From: Caldisericia bacterium
Lineage (GTDB): Bacteria; Caldisericota; Caldisericia; B22-G15
Direction of reading: 5' to 3'
Length of the DNA stretch: 64,000 nucleotides
NCBI GenBank assembly: GCA_030018355.1
Contig: JASEFN010000004.1
Location: forward strand, 62,001-126,000
Shown here piece after piece: positions 25,258 through 34,180 of this stretch. A program made the position numbers and the translations under genes. Position 1 is the stretch's first letter. Each line of letters begins with the position of its first letter. The notes beneath the pieces were generated by a model. It was not told the origin of the DNA and did no database searches. It saw only the letters and a list, made by a program, of their open reading frames with translations.

Positions 25258-26288
25258 TTTTTCTTTTTCACCTCTTTTCTTTTTGAAAGTATAACTTTTG
25301 CCCATTTTTTAGATCTAAAGAAAACATACCAGAATGGAATTATAATTGCAGCAATATAAATCGCTCCAGTAAGAATATTTAAAACTCTTGTTATATTTTG
25401 AGAAAAATTAATTTTGTTTAAAATGGGCAAAAGTACTCTAAAATCAAATGTGTTTTCAAGAATTATTCCAACTACAATTAAGACAACTCCTAAAATTGAA
25501 TATGGAATAACCTCATTTAATTTTGATACAAAATAGTCTTGAGGTTTTTTATCTTTATAAACTTTTAATTCATTTTGTATAAGAGAAAAGAAGTGATTTC
25601 CTATTGAGAAAAGATAAACAACAATAAGAATTAAAAGTGGTCCTCTAAATGAAAATAGTTTAACTTCATTATAAATTGGTCTTACTATAAAATATAAAAG
25701 GATTAAGTGAGGCAAAAGATTAAAAATTGAAAATGTGATAATTTTAAGTGTAATAGGTTTGACTTTTGGAAATTTATCTTTAAGTATCCTGTAGACAAAA
25801 ACTGTAAATGATAATAAAATTCCTAAACCAAGTGCAAGGGATAAGAAAAAACCAAAAGAAGAAAGAAGAGTATGTGGAAGAGAAGATAGGAAAAGCGCAA
25901 AACCCTTATATTCTCCTTTTGGAATATTCAAAAGAGAAATTGAACCACTTCTTAAAAAAATAAAAGATAGAAAGTTTATATATTCAATTAATAAAAATAC
26001 TAGAAAAATTAATGGAAATCCTAACCAAGAAAGAAAAATATTACCAAAATAAAATATAACTCCAATTAAAATTGACAAAATTAAATATAAAATTGGAGAA
26101 GAGATTTGGGTTAAAAAATTTTGGTAGAGATTTTTTAGATTTAAGTTTAGAAAGAGATCAAAATTGGGATTTAGAGTGGGTGTAATAAATGAAATTATGA
26201 GTAAAAAAATAATTAAATTAACGACAAATAAAAAGTTATGAGAATCTTTTGAAACTTTAAGAATAAACTCCTCTATCCTTTTTTTCAT
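25254..26288 (-). CDS. Multi-pass membrane protein of unknown function
   Basis: 344 residues with about eight or nine hydrophobic segments, a short charged N-terminus (KKRIEEFILKVSKDSHN) and a lysine-rich C-terminal tail (SKRKEVKKKK). I recognise no family motif; the isolated FVYRILKDKFPKVKP loop and the ELKVYKDKKPQDYFVSKL loop are the most polar parts. First gene of the minus-strand operon continuing into the TlpA-like lipoprotein. A role in the envelope is all that can be said. Confidence 0.65.
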   Translation of the reverse strand: MKKRIEEFILKVSKDSHNFLFVVNLIIFLLIISFITPTLNPNFDLFLNLNLKNLYQNFLTQISSPILYLILSILIGVIFYFGNIFLSWLGFPLIFLVFLLIEYINFLSFIFLRSGSISLLNIPKGEYKGFALFLSSLPHTLLSSFGFFLSLALGLGILLSFTVFVYRILKDKFPKVKPITLKIITFSIFNLLPHLILLYFIVRPIYNEVKLFSFRGPLLILIVVYLFSIGNHFFSLIQNELKVYKDKKPQDYFVSKLNEVIPYSILGVVLIVVGIILENTFDFRVLLPILNKINFSQNITRVLNILTGAIYIAAIIIPFWYVFFRSKKWAKVILSKRKEVKKKK

Positions 26289-26346
26289 TACTTACTCCTC
26301 CTCTTGAATCTCAAGCATTATAGTTAAAATTATACCACTTTTATTG

Positions 26347-26352
26347 TATAAT
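26347..26352 (+). promoter_or_regulatory. -10 box of thpR
   Basis: TATAAT seven bases before the ATG at 26360, no Shine-Dalgarno site; leaderless geometry. It overlaps an upstream ATG (26351), which therefore cannot be the start if this box is used. Confidence 0.55.
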
Positions 26353-26359
26353 GGAAAAA

Positions 26360-26908
26360 ATGAGAACTTTTCTTGCTTTACCTATTGAAAAAGAAACAAA
26401 AAAAGAGGTATTTTCTTACATAGAAAAATTTAAAAAAGAGATAAAGGGAAAAGTTAAGTGGGTTGAAGAAGAAAATTTACATTTCACAATTTTTTTCTTT
26501 GGAGAAATTGATAATGATAAGGTAAAAATGGTAATAGATGTCATTGAAAAAAATAGAAATCGTTTTAAAAAATTTATGGTTGAATTTAAAAAAATATCAT
26601 TTTTCCCAAATGAAAGAAATCCAAGAGTAATTTTTTTAGATATATCTCAAGGTGAAAAAGAGATGAAAGAGATTTATGATACTCTTTATCCTGATTTAAA
26701 TAAAATTTTAAAATTAAAAAAGGAAGAATTTGTACCTCATCTAACAATAGGAAGAGTAAAAGACACTCTTTTTGAAGAAGATATAAAAAAACTTATCAAT
26801 GAAAAAGTTGAAATTAAACCTTTTTATTTAAATAAAATAACTTTTTTTGAATCAATACTTAGAAGTGAAGGCCCAATTTATAAATCAATAAAAGATTTTA
26901 TTTTTTAA
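26360..26908 (+). CDS. thpR: RNA 2',3'-cyclic phosphodiesterase (LigT/ThpR family)
   Basis: Opens 2',3'-cyclic phosphates at RNA ends; 2H phosphoesterase fold. Two catalytic HxT motifs are present: HFTIFFFGE (about residue 43) and PHLTIGRV (about 127). The start at 26360 gives MRTFLALPI, the normal N-terminus of the family; an ATG nine bases upstream overlaps the TATAAT box. 182 residues, the usual length. Followed after 14 bases by a macro-domain gene. RtcB RNA ligase, which seals related ends, is encoded at 32726. Confidence 0.92.
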   Translation: MRTFLALPIEKETKKEVFSYIEKFKKEIKGKVKWVEEENLHFTIFFFGEIDNDKVKMVIDVIEKNRNRFKKFMVEFKKISFFPNERNPRVIFLDISQGEKEMKEIYDTLYPDLNKILKLKKEEFVPHLTIGRVKDTLFEEDIKKLINEKVEIKPFYLNKITFFESILRSEGPIYKSIKDFIF

Positions 26909-26922
26909 TCTGGAGGAATACA

Positions 26923-27471
26923 ATGAAAGTCTTAAAAGAAGAGAATTTTAATGGAAAAACAATTCAAGTTGTTATGGGTGATATAACAGAAGAAACAACA
27001 GATGCAATCGTAAATGCTGCAAATAGAAATCTCTCACATGGAGGGGGAGTAGCAGGTGCAATAGTAAAAAAGGGAGGTTATATTATTCAAGAGGAGAGTA
27101 ATAAAATAATTGAAAAAAGAGGGCCACTTAAAACAGGAGAGGCAGTTATAACAACTTCTGGAAATTTGCCATGTAAATATGTAATTCATACAGTTGGTCC
27201 AGTTTGGGGTGAAGGAGATGAGGAGGAGAAATTAAAAAGAGCAATTGAATCTGCTCTCCAAGTAGCAACAGAAAATTTAATTACTTCAATATCTATTCCA
27301 GCAGTTAGTTGTGGAATATTTGGATTCCCAAAAAAGAAAGGTACAGAGATTATTTATAAGACTGTTAAAGAGTTCTTAAAAAATAGAGAAACTACTATAA
27401 AACTTGTAAGACTAATTGGAATTGGCGATGAAATTCCAAATCTGTTTAAAGAAGCAATGGAAGAGAGTTAA
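26923..27471 (+). CDS. Macro-domain protein (ADP-ribose/O-acetyl-ADP-ribose hydrolase type)
   Basis: A 182-residue single macro domain: GDITEETTDAIVNAANRNLS then HGGGVAGAI, YVIHTVGPVWG and ISIPAVSCGIFGFP, matching YmdB/TM-type macro domains that bind ADP-ribose and deacetylate O-acetyl-ADP-ribose or remove mono-ADP-ribose. Strong Shine-Dalgarno site (TGGAGGA). Pairing with ThpR hints at RNA-end or ADP-ribosyl repair, but this is only by position. Confidence 0.93.
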   Translation: MKVLKEENFNGKTIQVVMGDITEETTDAIVNAANRNLSHGGGVAGAIVKKGGYIIQEESNKIIEKRGPLKTGEAVITTSGNLPCKYVIHTVGPVWGEGDEEEKLKRAIESALQVATENLITSISIPAVSCGIFGFPKKKGTEIIYKTVKEFLKNRETTIKLVRLIGIGDEIPNLFKEAMEES

Positions 27472-27475
27472 AATT

Positions 27476-28366
27476 TTAATGTTTTTTCACTATTAAATCT
27501 TTCTCACAACATCCATTATATTCAATTTGTATGGTTGAATGATTTATATTAAATTTCTCTTTTAGAATATTTTCGGCTTTATTTCTAATTTCATCAACTT
27601 TGCTTAAAGGATAATCTTTTTTAAGAGTTAAGTGACCTTCAAAAAGATAATTTTTCTCATTAAGTTGCCATATATGAACATGATGAAGGTTTGATACTCC
27701 TTCAATCTTCTCAATTTCAAATTTTAATTTTTCAATATCAATATCTTTTGGTTTTGCTTCTAATAGAATCTTTATAGAGTTTACAAAAATTTCAAACCCT
27801 TCTTTCAAAATATAAAGAATTATTAAAAGAGTAAGAATTGGATCTATCCAATAAATTTTAAACGCCATCATAATAATTCCACCAATTACAACAATAACAG
27901 AAGAAAATGTGTCTAAAAGAAGATGAAGATATGAAGATTTTATATTTAAATTTTCTCTTGAAAATTTCTTTAGTAAGATAACTGAAACTCCGTTTAGAAA
28001 AAGACCTATTATCGCAATAATAAGCATTAAATTTAAATTTACATTTTTAGGATTAAAAATTCTTAATATTGCTTCTCTTATTAATAGAAATGAAACAATA
28101 AAAAGAAAGATTGAATTTAAAAGTGATGCTAAAATTTCTGCCCTTTTTCCACCAAATGTAAATTCATAAGAATTTTCTCTTTTTGAAAATCTTATTGCAA
28201 TAAGTGAAATTATTATAGAAAGTGTGTCAGATAAATTATGAAAGGAATCAGATAAAAGTGCTAAACTTTTGGAAAAGATTCCACCCAAAACTTCAGAAAT
28301 AAAAATAAAAAGATTTAGAAAAATAACAATTATTAAATTTCTCTCTTTTAAATCAATAGTTTTCAT
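27476..28366 (-). CDS. Cation diffusion facilitator (CzcD-like zinc/metal efflux)
   Basis: Metal:proton antiporter of the inner membrane, 296 residues. Six helices, with LLSDSFHNLSDTLS in helix 2 and YLHLLLDTFSS in helix 5 giving the HxxxD-type metal site, then a cytosolic ferredoxin-like domain (about 205-285) with HHVHIWQL. The C-terminal CCEKDLIVKKH is a variable tail. The ATG overlaps the metG stop (ATGA), so expression is coupled to metG. Metal specificity unknown; zinc is usual. Confidence 0.93.
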   Translation of the reverse strand: MKTIDLKERNLIIVIFLNLFIFISEVLGGIFSKSLALLSDSFHNLSDTLSIIISLIAIRFSKRENSYEFTFGGKRAEILASLLNSIFLFIVSFLLIREAILRIFNPKNVNLNLMLIIAIIGLFLNGVSVILLKKFSRENLNIKSSYLHLLLDTFSSVIVVIGGIIMMAFKIYWIDPILTLLIILYILKEGFEIFVNSIKILLEAKPKDIDIEKLKFEIEKIEGVSNLHHVHIWQLNEKNYLFEGHLTLKKDYPLSKVDEIRNKAENILKEKFNINHSTIQIEYNGCCEKDLIVKKH

Positions 28367-30240
28367 GAAATTTTTGCTCCTGTATCAACATCTTTATCAA
28401 CTGTTAAAAGAGAAAGTTTTCCATCTTTTGAAGCAGCGAGAAGCATTCCTTCACTTAAAATTCCTTTAAGTTTCTTTGGTTCAAGATTTTTTAATACAAT
28501 TATTTTCTTTCCTATTAACTCTTCATCTCTATAATGTTCTCCAATTCCTGCAACAATAGTTCTTATTTCATTTTCAATTTTTATCTTTATCTCAATTAGT
28601 TTTTTGGAATCTTTAACTCTTTTTGCTTCAATAATTTCTGCTACTCTTAAATCTAACTTTTGGAAATCCTCAATAGTTATATAATTTTCTTTAACTTCAA
28701 CTTTTTCTTTCTCCTCTTCTACCCTTGGAAAAATAGGAGATACTTCTCTTAAATTAAATTCGCCTTTCCATGGGAAAATCTTTTCTTTAAGTAAGGTTCC
28801 ATCTTCATCTTTACCAAGAGCATAGAAAAACTTTTTAGAAGATGAAATTAAAATTGGAGAGATTAAATTGATAATTGTATAAATTCCATGGAAAACAGTT
28901 GATAAAACCTTATCACATTCATCTTTATTCTCTTTATAAAGATTCCAAGGTGCTTTAGTATCAATATATTTATTTAATACATTCGCAAGACTATTTATTC
29001 TAATTGGTACATCAGAAAGTTTTAAATTCTCATATAAACTTATAACCTCATCAAACTCTTTGCTAAAAAGTTCATGTATTTCATTATCATAATTTCCAGA
29101 TAGTTTTCCATTAAAATATTTAAATCCCATATTAAGAGTTCTATAGAGTAGATTTCCAAGATCATTTGCAAGTTCGCTATTATATCTTGTAATGTATGAA
29201 TCGTATGAAAAGTTTCCATCTTCACCAAATGTCATATCACGCAAAATGTAATATCTAAAAACATCAACTGCAGTATCTTTATCAACTTTACTTTTTTCTA
29301 TAAACCATCTTATTACTTCATCTGGTTTAATAAAATTACCTTTTGATTTACTCATCTTTTCACCATGTGAAAGCCAGAAACCGTGAGCATAAATTTTTTT
29401 GGGAAGTGATAGTCCTACTCCTAAAAGCATTGCAGGCCAAATTATTGTATGAAATCTTGTTATATCTTTTCCAATTAAATGTAAATCTGCTGGCCAATAT
29501 TTATTGAATTTTTCTTCGTTTTCTAAAAAAGAAGTAACTGTTACATAATTAATTAATGCATCAAACCAAACGTATATTGTTAAATTTTCTTCTTGAGGTA
29601 CAGGAATTCCCCAACCAATTCCTCTTCTTGTTATTGAAATATCTTTAAGACCACTCTTTATGAGAGAAAGCATCTCGTTATATCTTGATTCTGGCTCAAC
29701 AAATTTTGGATTTTCAAGATAGTGCTTTAGAAGAGTGTCTTGAAATTTTGATAAAGAAAAGAAATAATCTTCTTCTTTTATATATTCAAGAGGCCTACCA
29801 CAAACAGGACATAGATTTCCCTCTTTTATCTCATCTTGTGAGAAAAATGTTTCATCAAAAATACAATACCACCCCTCATAAATCCCCTTATAAATGTATC
29901 CATTTTCTTTCAATTTATTAAAGAAATATTGAACTACTCTTTCATGTCTTTTTTCAGTTGTCCTTATAAATGTGTCATAAGATATATTAAATTCATTAAA
30001 AACTCTTCTAAAACTTTCAGAAAGGGAATCAACAAAGAGTTTTGTATCTACTCCTTTTTCTTGCGCAACCTTTTTTACTTTGCTTGCATTCTCATCTGTT
30101 CCAGTTGAGAAGAGGACATCATATCCTAATTTTCTCTTTTCCCTTGCAATTATATCTGCAATTGTTGTTGTATAAACATGTCCAATATGAGGCTCATCAT
30201 TTACATAATATATTGGAGTTGTAATGTAAAACTTCTTCAT
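28363..30240 (-). CDS. metG: Methionyl-tRNA synthetase with C-terminal tRNA-binding domain
   Basis: Charges tRNA-Met. 625 residues: HIGH motif at 18-21 (DEPHIGHVYTTT), a zinc-knuckle insertion with CIFDETFF ... NLCPVCGRPLEY, KMSKSKGN near 298-305, anticodon-binding helices, and a C-terminal EMAP II/Trbp111-like domain (about 520-625, VAGIGEHYRDEELIGKKIIVL) for tRNA binding and dimerisation. Strong Shine-Dalgarno site (AAGGAGGAG). No T-box leader is seen in the 69 bases before it. Confidence 0.97.
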   Translation of the reverse strand: MKKFYITTPIYYVNDEPHIGHVYTTTIADIIAREKRKLGYDVLFSTGTDENASKVKKVAQEKGVDTKLFVDSLSESFRRVFNEFNISYDTFIRTTEKRHERVVQYFFNKLKENGYIYKGIYEGWYCIFDETFFSQDEIKEGNLCPVCGRPLEYIKEEDYFFSLSKFQDTLLKHYLENPKFVEPESRYNEMLSLIKSGLKDISITRRGIGWGIPVPQEENLTIYVWFDALINYVTVTSFLENEEKFNKYWPADLHLIGKDITRFHTIIWPAMLLGVGLSLPKKIYAHGFWLSHGEKMSKSKGNFIKPDEVIRWFIEKSKVDKDTAVDVFRYYILRDMTFGEDGNFSYDSYITRYNSELANDLGNLLYRTLNMGFKYFNGKLSGNYDNEIHELFSKEFDEVISLYENLKLSDVPIRINSLANVLNKYIDTKAPWNLYKENKDECDKVLSTVFHGIYTIINLISPILISSSKKFFYALGKDEDGTLLKEKIFPWKGEFNLREVSPIFPRVEEEKEKVEVKENYITIEDFQKLDLRVAEIIEAKRVKDSKKLIEIKIKIENEIRTIVAGIGEHYRDEELIGKKIIVLKNLEPKKLKGILSEGMLLAASKDGKLSLLTVDKDVDTGAKIS

Positions 30241-30309
30241 TAATTCTCCTCCTTAATCAAATCTTTATGAGTAAATTTTATAAAGATATGAAATAAATTT
30301 CAAGTACAA

Positions 30310-31116
30310 TCAATCTTTAAAAAGTTTCTTTTTAATAACATTTTTTATACCTTTATATTTTTCTGACATGAAATCTAAAATTTCTTCTTTTGAAAAATTT
30401 AGTTTTTTTAAAATTTCAAAATCTCTCTCCCACTCCTCTTTTTTCTTTCCCTCAATTAAGATAATATATTCACCCTTTATTTCACTTTTACTTATCTCCT
30501 CAAAAATCTCTTTAACTTTTCCTCTATAAACTTTTTCATTAATTTTTGTTAACTCTTTTACAACTGAAGCAAATCTTTCTGGAAATTTCTCATTTAAAAT
30601 TTCAAGAGTTTTCAAAATTCTGTGTGGTGATTCATAAAAAATTAATGTTGCATCAATAAAAAAATAATTTTTTATTATATCCTCAATTTCACCTTTCTTC
30701 CTTGGAAAAAATCCTAAAAATATAAAAGGAGAAGTTCTCATTCCAGAAATTACAAGAGCAGTTATAATAGAGGATGGACCAGGAATTACCTCAACTTTAA
30801 AACCCTCTTTTATGGCTTCTTTAACGATAACCTCACCTGGATCTGAAATACACGGAGTTCCTGCATCTGAAACAAGCGCTAATTTTTTCCCTTTTTTTAG
30901 TAAATCAATAATTTCATTTTTTCTTTTGATTTCATTTCCTTCAAAATAAGAAATGAGTTTTTTATTTTTTATTCTATACCTATTAAGAAGTTTTAAGGTA
31001 ACTCTGGTATCTTCACATAAAATTATTTCAACTTCTCTTAAAATCTTTAGAGCCCTTATTGAAATATCAGAGAGATTACCAATTGGCGTTGAAACAATAT
31101 AAAGTATTCCCTTCAA
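30310..31116 (-). CDS. rsmI: 16S rRNA (cytidine1402-2'-O)-methyltransferase
   Basis: SAM-dependent ribose methylation of C1402 in 16S rRNA. 268 residues with the RsmI N-terminus ILYIVSTPIGNLSDISIRAL, EIILCEDTRVTLKLLN, LVSDAGTPCISDPG and VEVIPGPSSIITALVISG, and a C-terminal extension. The start appears to be TTG at 31116, one base after the roadblock gene stop, without a clear Shine-Dalgarno site; re-initiation is likely. Confidence 0.95.
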   Translation of the reverse strand: MKGILYIVSTPIGNLSDISIRALKILREVEIILCEDTRVTLKLLNRYRIKNKKLISYFEGNEIKRKNEIIDLLKKGKKLALVSDAGTPCISDPGEVIVKEAIKEGFKVEVIPGPSSIITALVISGMRTSPFIFLGFFPRKKGEIEDIIKNYFFIDATLIFYESPHRILKTLEILNEKFPERFASVVKELTKINEKVYRGKVKEIFEEISKSEIKGEYIILIEGKKKEEWERDFEILKKLNFSKEEILDFMSEKYKGIKNVIKKKLFKD

Positions 31117-31117
31117 A

Positions 31118-31459
31118 TTAATATTCTTTTAATTTATTAATTACTTTATTAAGAGAATATTTTATTGTTCCAAGATTCCCTGCTTTTGTTGTTATTATAA
31201 TTAAAATTTTGTCATTAAATTTATTAATAATTAATCTACCCCTTTTCATCTCCACTATAATTTCTTCTATTTCTCCCATATACATAGAATTTGAAATGTC
31301 TGTTAATAATCCGACGAGAGATATACCAAGACCTCCAATAATCTCTCCTTCAAAATCAGTTGAAAGTTCTGAAATTGTTTCATTATTTTGAGCATTAATA
31401 TAAACATAACCTAATACCCCGCTTGTTTTTAAAATTTCTTTTAAAACCTCTTTTATCAT
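31118..31459 (-). CDS. Roadblock/LC7-domain protein (MglB-like)
   Basis: A 113-residue protein whose whole length fits a roadblock domain: LKTSGVLGYVYINAQNN, EIIGGLGISLVGLLTDIS and GRLIINKFNDKILIIITT. In MglA/MglB pairs such proteins activate a small Ras-like GTPase; no MglA-type GTPase gene lies in this operon. The ATG overlaps the stop of the TPR gene (ATGA) and it has its own AAGGAGAG site, so it probably works with the TPR protein. Confidence 0.8.
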   Translation of the reverse strand: MIKEVLKEILKTSGVLGYVYINAQNNETISELSTDFEGEIIGGLGISLVGLLTDISNSMYMGEIEEIIVEMKRGRLIINKFNDKILIIITTKAGNLGTIKYSLNKVINKLKEY

Positions 31460-32592
31460 TTTCTCTCCTTTGATAAATTGAGTGCTTTTGTAAACATTTC
31501 AATTGCTTCTTTATACATTCCTTTCTTTAAATACTCATCGCCAAGTTTTTTATAGTATTCTTTATCTTTAGTAATCTCATCTTCAACTTTAGACTCAGAA
31601 ATTTGCTGAATAGTAGAAACTTCTTCAGTTTTTAATTCCTCTTCGACTACCTCTTCTTTAACAATTTCTTCTTTCTCCTCTAAAATCTCAGGTTTTATCT
31701 CCTCTATCTCTAATTTAGGAACCTCAACTTTTCTCTCTAAAATAACTTCTTTTTCTTTTACAAAAGTCTCAAATATTTTTTTATATAAATTATCTTTAAG
31801 TGATATTAATTCATTAAAATCTTTATTATCAAAGTGGTAATTTTCATATCCAGAACCAAATGATTTAATAAAATCATTAAGTGGATCAACCTCATAGCAC
31901 CTCTCCCAATACTCATCTTTTTTCCTTCTATTTCCTGCCATTTCATGAAATTTTCCTAAAATAAAAAGTGCTTTAGGATAATATGGGTGATAAATTAGAA
32001 TTCTTTCCAATTCTTCTATTGCTTCCATTAATCTGTCTTCATTTTTTAATGTATATGCATAAAGAACCTCATATGGTTTTTTATTGCCACTCTCTTCTTT
32101 TATTTTCTTCATTTCACTACTTGAAATGAAACCATTATAAACTTTTGTTTCTGCCTCTTTAAACTTTGAAATGTCAGGTAACTCCTCTTTTGAAATTATT
32201 GAATATAATTTTCTTATATAAATATTTTTTGGATTATAATCAAAACCTTCATAAAGATATTTTGATGCAATATCATATACTTTAAGTAGATAATAAATTA
32301 ATCCAAGTAAAAACAGTGCAAAATCATTTTCAGGATCAATTTTTAATGCTTGTTTTAATTCAATTTCACAAGATTTAAAATCATTTTTCATAAGATATGA
32401 TATTGATAAGTCTATTTGAGATCTTATATAATATGGAGATAAAAGCAAACTTTTCAAACTTATAAGAGTTGCTTCATCATAATTTCCATTTAATATTAAA
32501 TATTCAGAAAGAACTGCGTGTGAAGATAACAGTTGTGGATTTCTTTCAACTTTCTTCTTATAAAATTCAATTAATGGTATTAACTCTTCCAT
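31456..32592 (-). CDS. TPR protein with acidic linker
   Basis: 378 residues. TPR-type repeats at about 15-130 (NYDEATLISLKSLLLSPYYI, CEIELKQALKIDPENDFALF, ASKYLYEGFDYNPKNIY), again at 165-240 (EDRLMEAIEELERILIYHPYYPKALF), and one at the C-terminus (KKLGDEYLKKGMYKEAIEMF). Between them lies a Glu/Val/Lys-rich low-complexity linker (about 275-335). No signal peptide. Its ATG is only ten bases after the CCA of tRNA-Arg on the same strand, with a GGGG site between, so tRNA processing probably makes the mRNA 5' end. Likely a scaffold for the roadblock protein. Confidence 0.82.
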   Translation of the reverse strand: MEELIPLIEFYKKKVERNPQLLSSHAVLSEYLILNGNYDEATLISLKSLLLSPYYIRSQIDLSISYLMKNDFKSCEIELKQALKIDPENDFALFLLGLIYYLLKVYDIASKYLYEGFDYNPKNIYIRKLYSIISKEELPDISKFKEAETKVYNGFISSSEMKKIKEESGNKKPYEVLYAYTLKNEDRLMEAIEELERILIYHPYYPKALFILGKFHEMAGNRRKKDEYWERCYEVDPLNDFIKSFGSGYENYHFDNKDFNELISLKDNLYKKIFETFVKEKEVILERKVEVPKLEIEEIKPEILEEKEEIVKEEVVEEELKTEEVSTIQQISESKVEDEITKDKEYYKKLGDEYLKKGMYKEAIEMFTKALNLSKERK

Positions 32593-32602
32593 AATCCCCT
32601 TT

Positions 32603-32678
32603 TGGTGCGCCCGAGAGGATTTGAACCCCTATCCGTAGCTCCGGATGCTACCGCTCTATCCACTTAAGCTACGGGCGC
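32603..32678 (-). tRNA. tRNA-Arg (anticodon CCG)
   Basis: 76 bases, full cloverleaf: acceptor GCGCCCG/CGGGCGC, D arm GCTT...GAGC, anticodon stem GTAGC/GCTAC with loop ATCCGGA, T arm AGGGG-TTCAAAT-CCTCT, encoded CCA. Anticodon CCG reads CGG codons, rare in the AT-rich genes here. It is co-directional with and ten bases upstream of the TPR gene. Confidence 0.97.
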
Positions 32679-32686
32679 TTTAAATT

Positions 32687-32715
32687 ATTGTATAATAATT
32701 AAAAGAATTGTTCAA
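32687..32715 (-). promoter_or_regulatory. Promoter of tRNA-Arg and downstream genes
   Basis: On the minus strand TTGAAC (32710-32715), 17 bases, TACAAT (32687-32692), then eight bases to the tRNA. It overlaps a plus-strand TATAAT (32691-32696) that could serve rtcB. Confidence 0.65.
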
Positions 32716-32725
32716 GGAGGAAGTA

Positions 32726-34180
32726 ATGGAGATAAAAAGAGAACACTTGAAAAAAGTTTCTGATACAAAGTATATGATTGAGGTTGGAACAATTCCTGGA
32801 ATGAATGTTCCTGGAATTATTTATGCTTCAGAAAAGATGATTCCAAAAATTCTTATGGATAAATCACCAATTCAAGTTGCAAATGTCGCAACACTTCCAG
32901 GAATACTTAAAGCATCAATGGCAATGCCAGATATTCACTGGGGTTATGGTTTTCCAATTGGAGGAGTTGCAGGGTTTGACATTGAAAAAGGAGTGATATC
33001 TCCTGGTGGAGTTGGTTATGATATAAATTGCGGAGTTAGACTTTTAAGAACCAACTTTAAAAAAGATGAAATAGAGAGTAAATTAGATGAAATTTTAAAT
33101 AAATTGTTTGTTAATATTCCATCTGGAGTTGGTTCAAGTGGAAAACTTCGTCTTGGACCAAGAGATCTTGATGATGTGATGGTTAAAGGTGTTAAATGGG
33201 CTATTGAAAAAGGATTTGGTAGACCTGAAGATCTGGAAACAATTGAAGAGCATGGAAGTATGCAAGGAGCAGATCCAAATGCTGTTTCAGGAAGAGCAAA
33301 AGAAAGAGGTGGACCTCAACTTGGAACACTTGGTGCAGGAAATCATTTTCTTGAAATTCAAGTTGTTGAAGAGATTTATAATGAAGAGATAGCAAAAGTT
33401 TTGGGTTTATTCAAGGGACAAATCACAGTTTTAATTCATACTGGAAGTAGAGGTCTTGGACATCAAGTTGCATCTGATTACATTGAAGTAATGTTAAACG
33501 CAGCAAGAAAATATGGGATTAAACTAGTTGATAAACAACTTGCTGCTGCTCCATTCTCCTCTCCTGAGGCAAAAAGATATTTTTCAGCAATGGTTGCTGC
33601 CGCAAATTATGCATGGGTAAATAGACAATTGATTACGCACTGGACAAGAGAAACATTTAAAGAAGTTTTTAAAAAATCTGATAGAGATATGGGTTTAGAA
33701 ATAATTTACGATGTTGCTCATAACATTGCAAAAGTTGAAGAACATGTTGTTAATGGAAAAAAGATTAAAGTTGTTGTACATAGAAAAGGTGCAACTAGAG
33801 CATTTCCACCAAATCATCCTGAACTTCCACAACAGTATAAATCAATTGGTCAACCAGTTTTAGTTCCAGGAGATATGGGAAGATACTCCTTTGTTCTTGT
33901 TGGAACAAATAAAGCAATGCAAGAGACATTTGGTTCAACATGCCATGGGGCAGGAAGAGTTATGAGTAGAAGTGAGGCATTAAGAGAAGAAGATGCAAAT
34001 GAAATAATTGACACGCTTGGAAAAAGAGGAATTAAGGTTAAAGCAAAAAGTAAAGAAACTCTTGTTGAAGAATCACCTGAAGCATATAAAGATGTTCAAG
34101 ATGTTGTTGATGTACTCCATAAGGAGGGAATATCAATAAAGGTAGCAAAGTTAAAACCAATTGCTGTTATGAAAGGATGA
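32726..34180 (+). CDS. rtcB: RNA-splicing ligase RtcB
   Basis: GTP- and Mn-dependent ligation of 3'-phosphate (or 2',3'-cyclic) and 5'-OH RNA ends. 484 residues with ATLPGILKASMAMPDIHWGYGF split across GGVAGFD, GGVGYDINCGVRLL, TLGAGNHFLEIQ, IHTGSRGLGHQ and STCHGAGRVMSR, the last holding the guanylylated His region. The start is at the ATG at 32726 after AAGGAGG; a TTG at 32708 is inside the leader. It overlaps the following deacetylase gene (ATGA). No archease gene adjoins it. Confidence 0.96.
   Translation: MEIKREHLKKVSDTKYMIEVGTIPGMNVPGIIYASEKMIPKILMDKSPIQVANVATLPGILKASMAMPDIHWGYGFPIGGVAGFDIEKGVISPGGVGYDINCGVRLLRTNFKKDEIESKLDEILNKLFVNIPSGVGSSGKLRLGPRDLDDVMVKGVKWAIEKGFGRPEDLETIEEHGSMQGADPNAVSGRAKERGGPQLGTLGAGNHFLEIQVVEEIYNEEIAKVLGLFKGQITVLIHTGSRGLGHQVASDYIEVMLNAARKYGIKLVDKQLAAAPFSSPEAKRYFSAMVAAANYAWVNRQLITHWTRETFKEVFKKSDRDMGLEIIYDVAHNIAKVEEHVVNGKKIKVVVHRKGATRAFPPNHPELPQQYKSIGQPVLVPGDMGRYSFVLVGTNKAMQETFGSTCHGAGRVMSRSEALREEDANEIIDTLGKRGIKVKAKSKETLVEESPEAYKDVQDVVDVLHKEGISIKVAKLKPIAVMKG

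Noticed and set aside
30261-30287. ATCTTTAT/ATAAAGAT inverted repeat before metG as a regulator or T-box
   Set aside because: Only eight AT pairs with an 11-base loop, no U tract or T-box motif; likely chance in AT-rich DNA.
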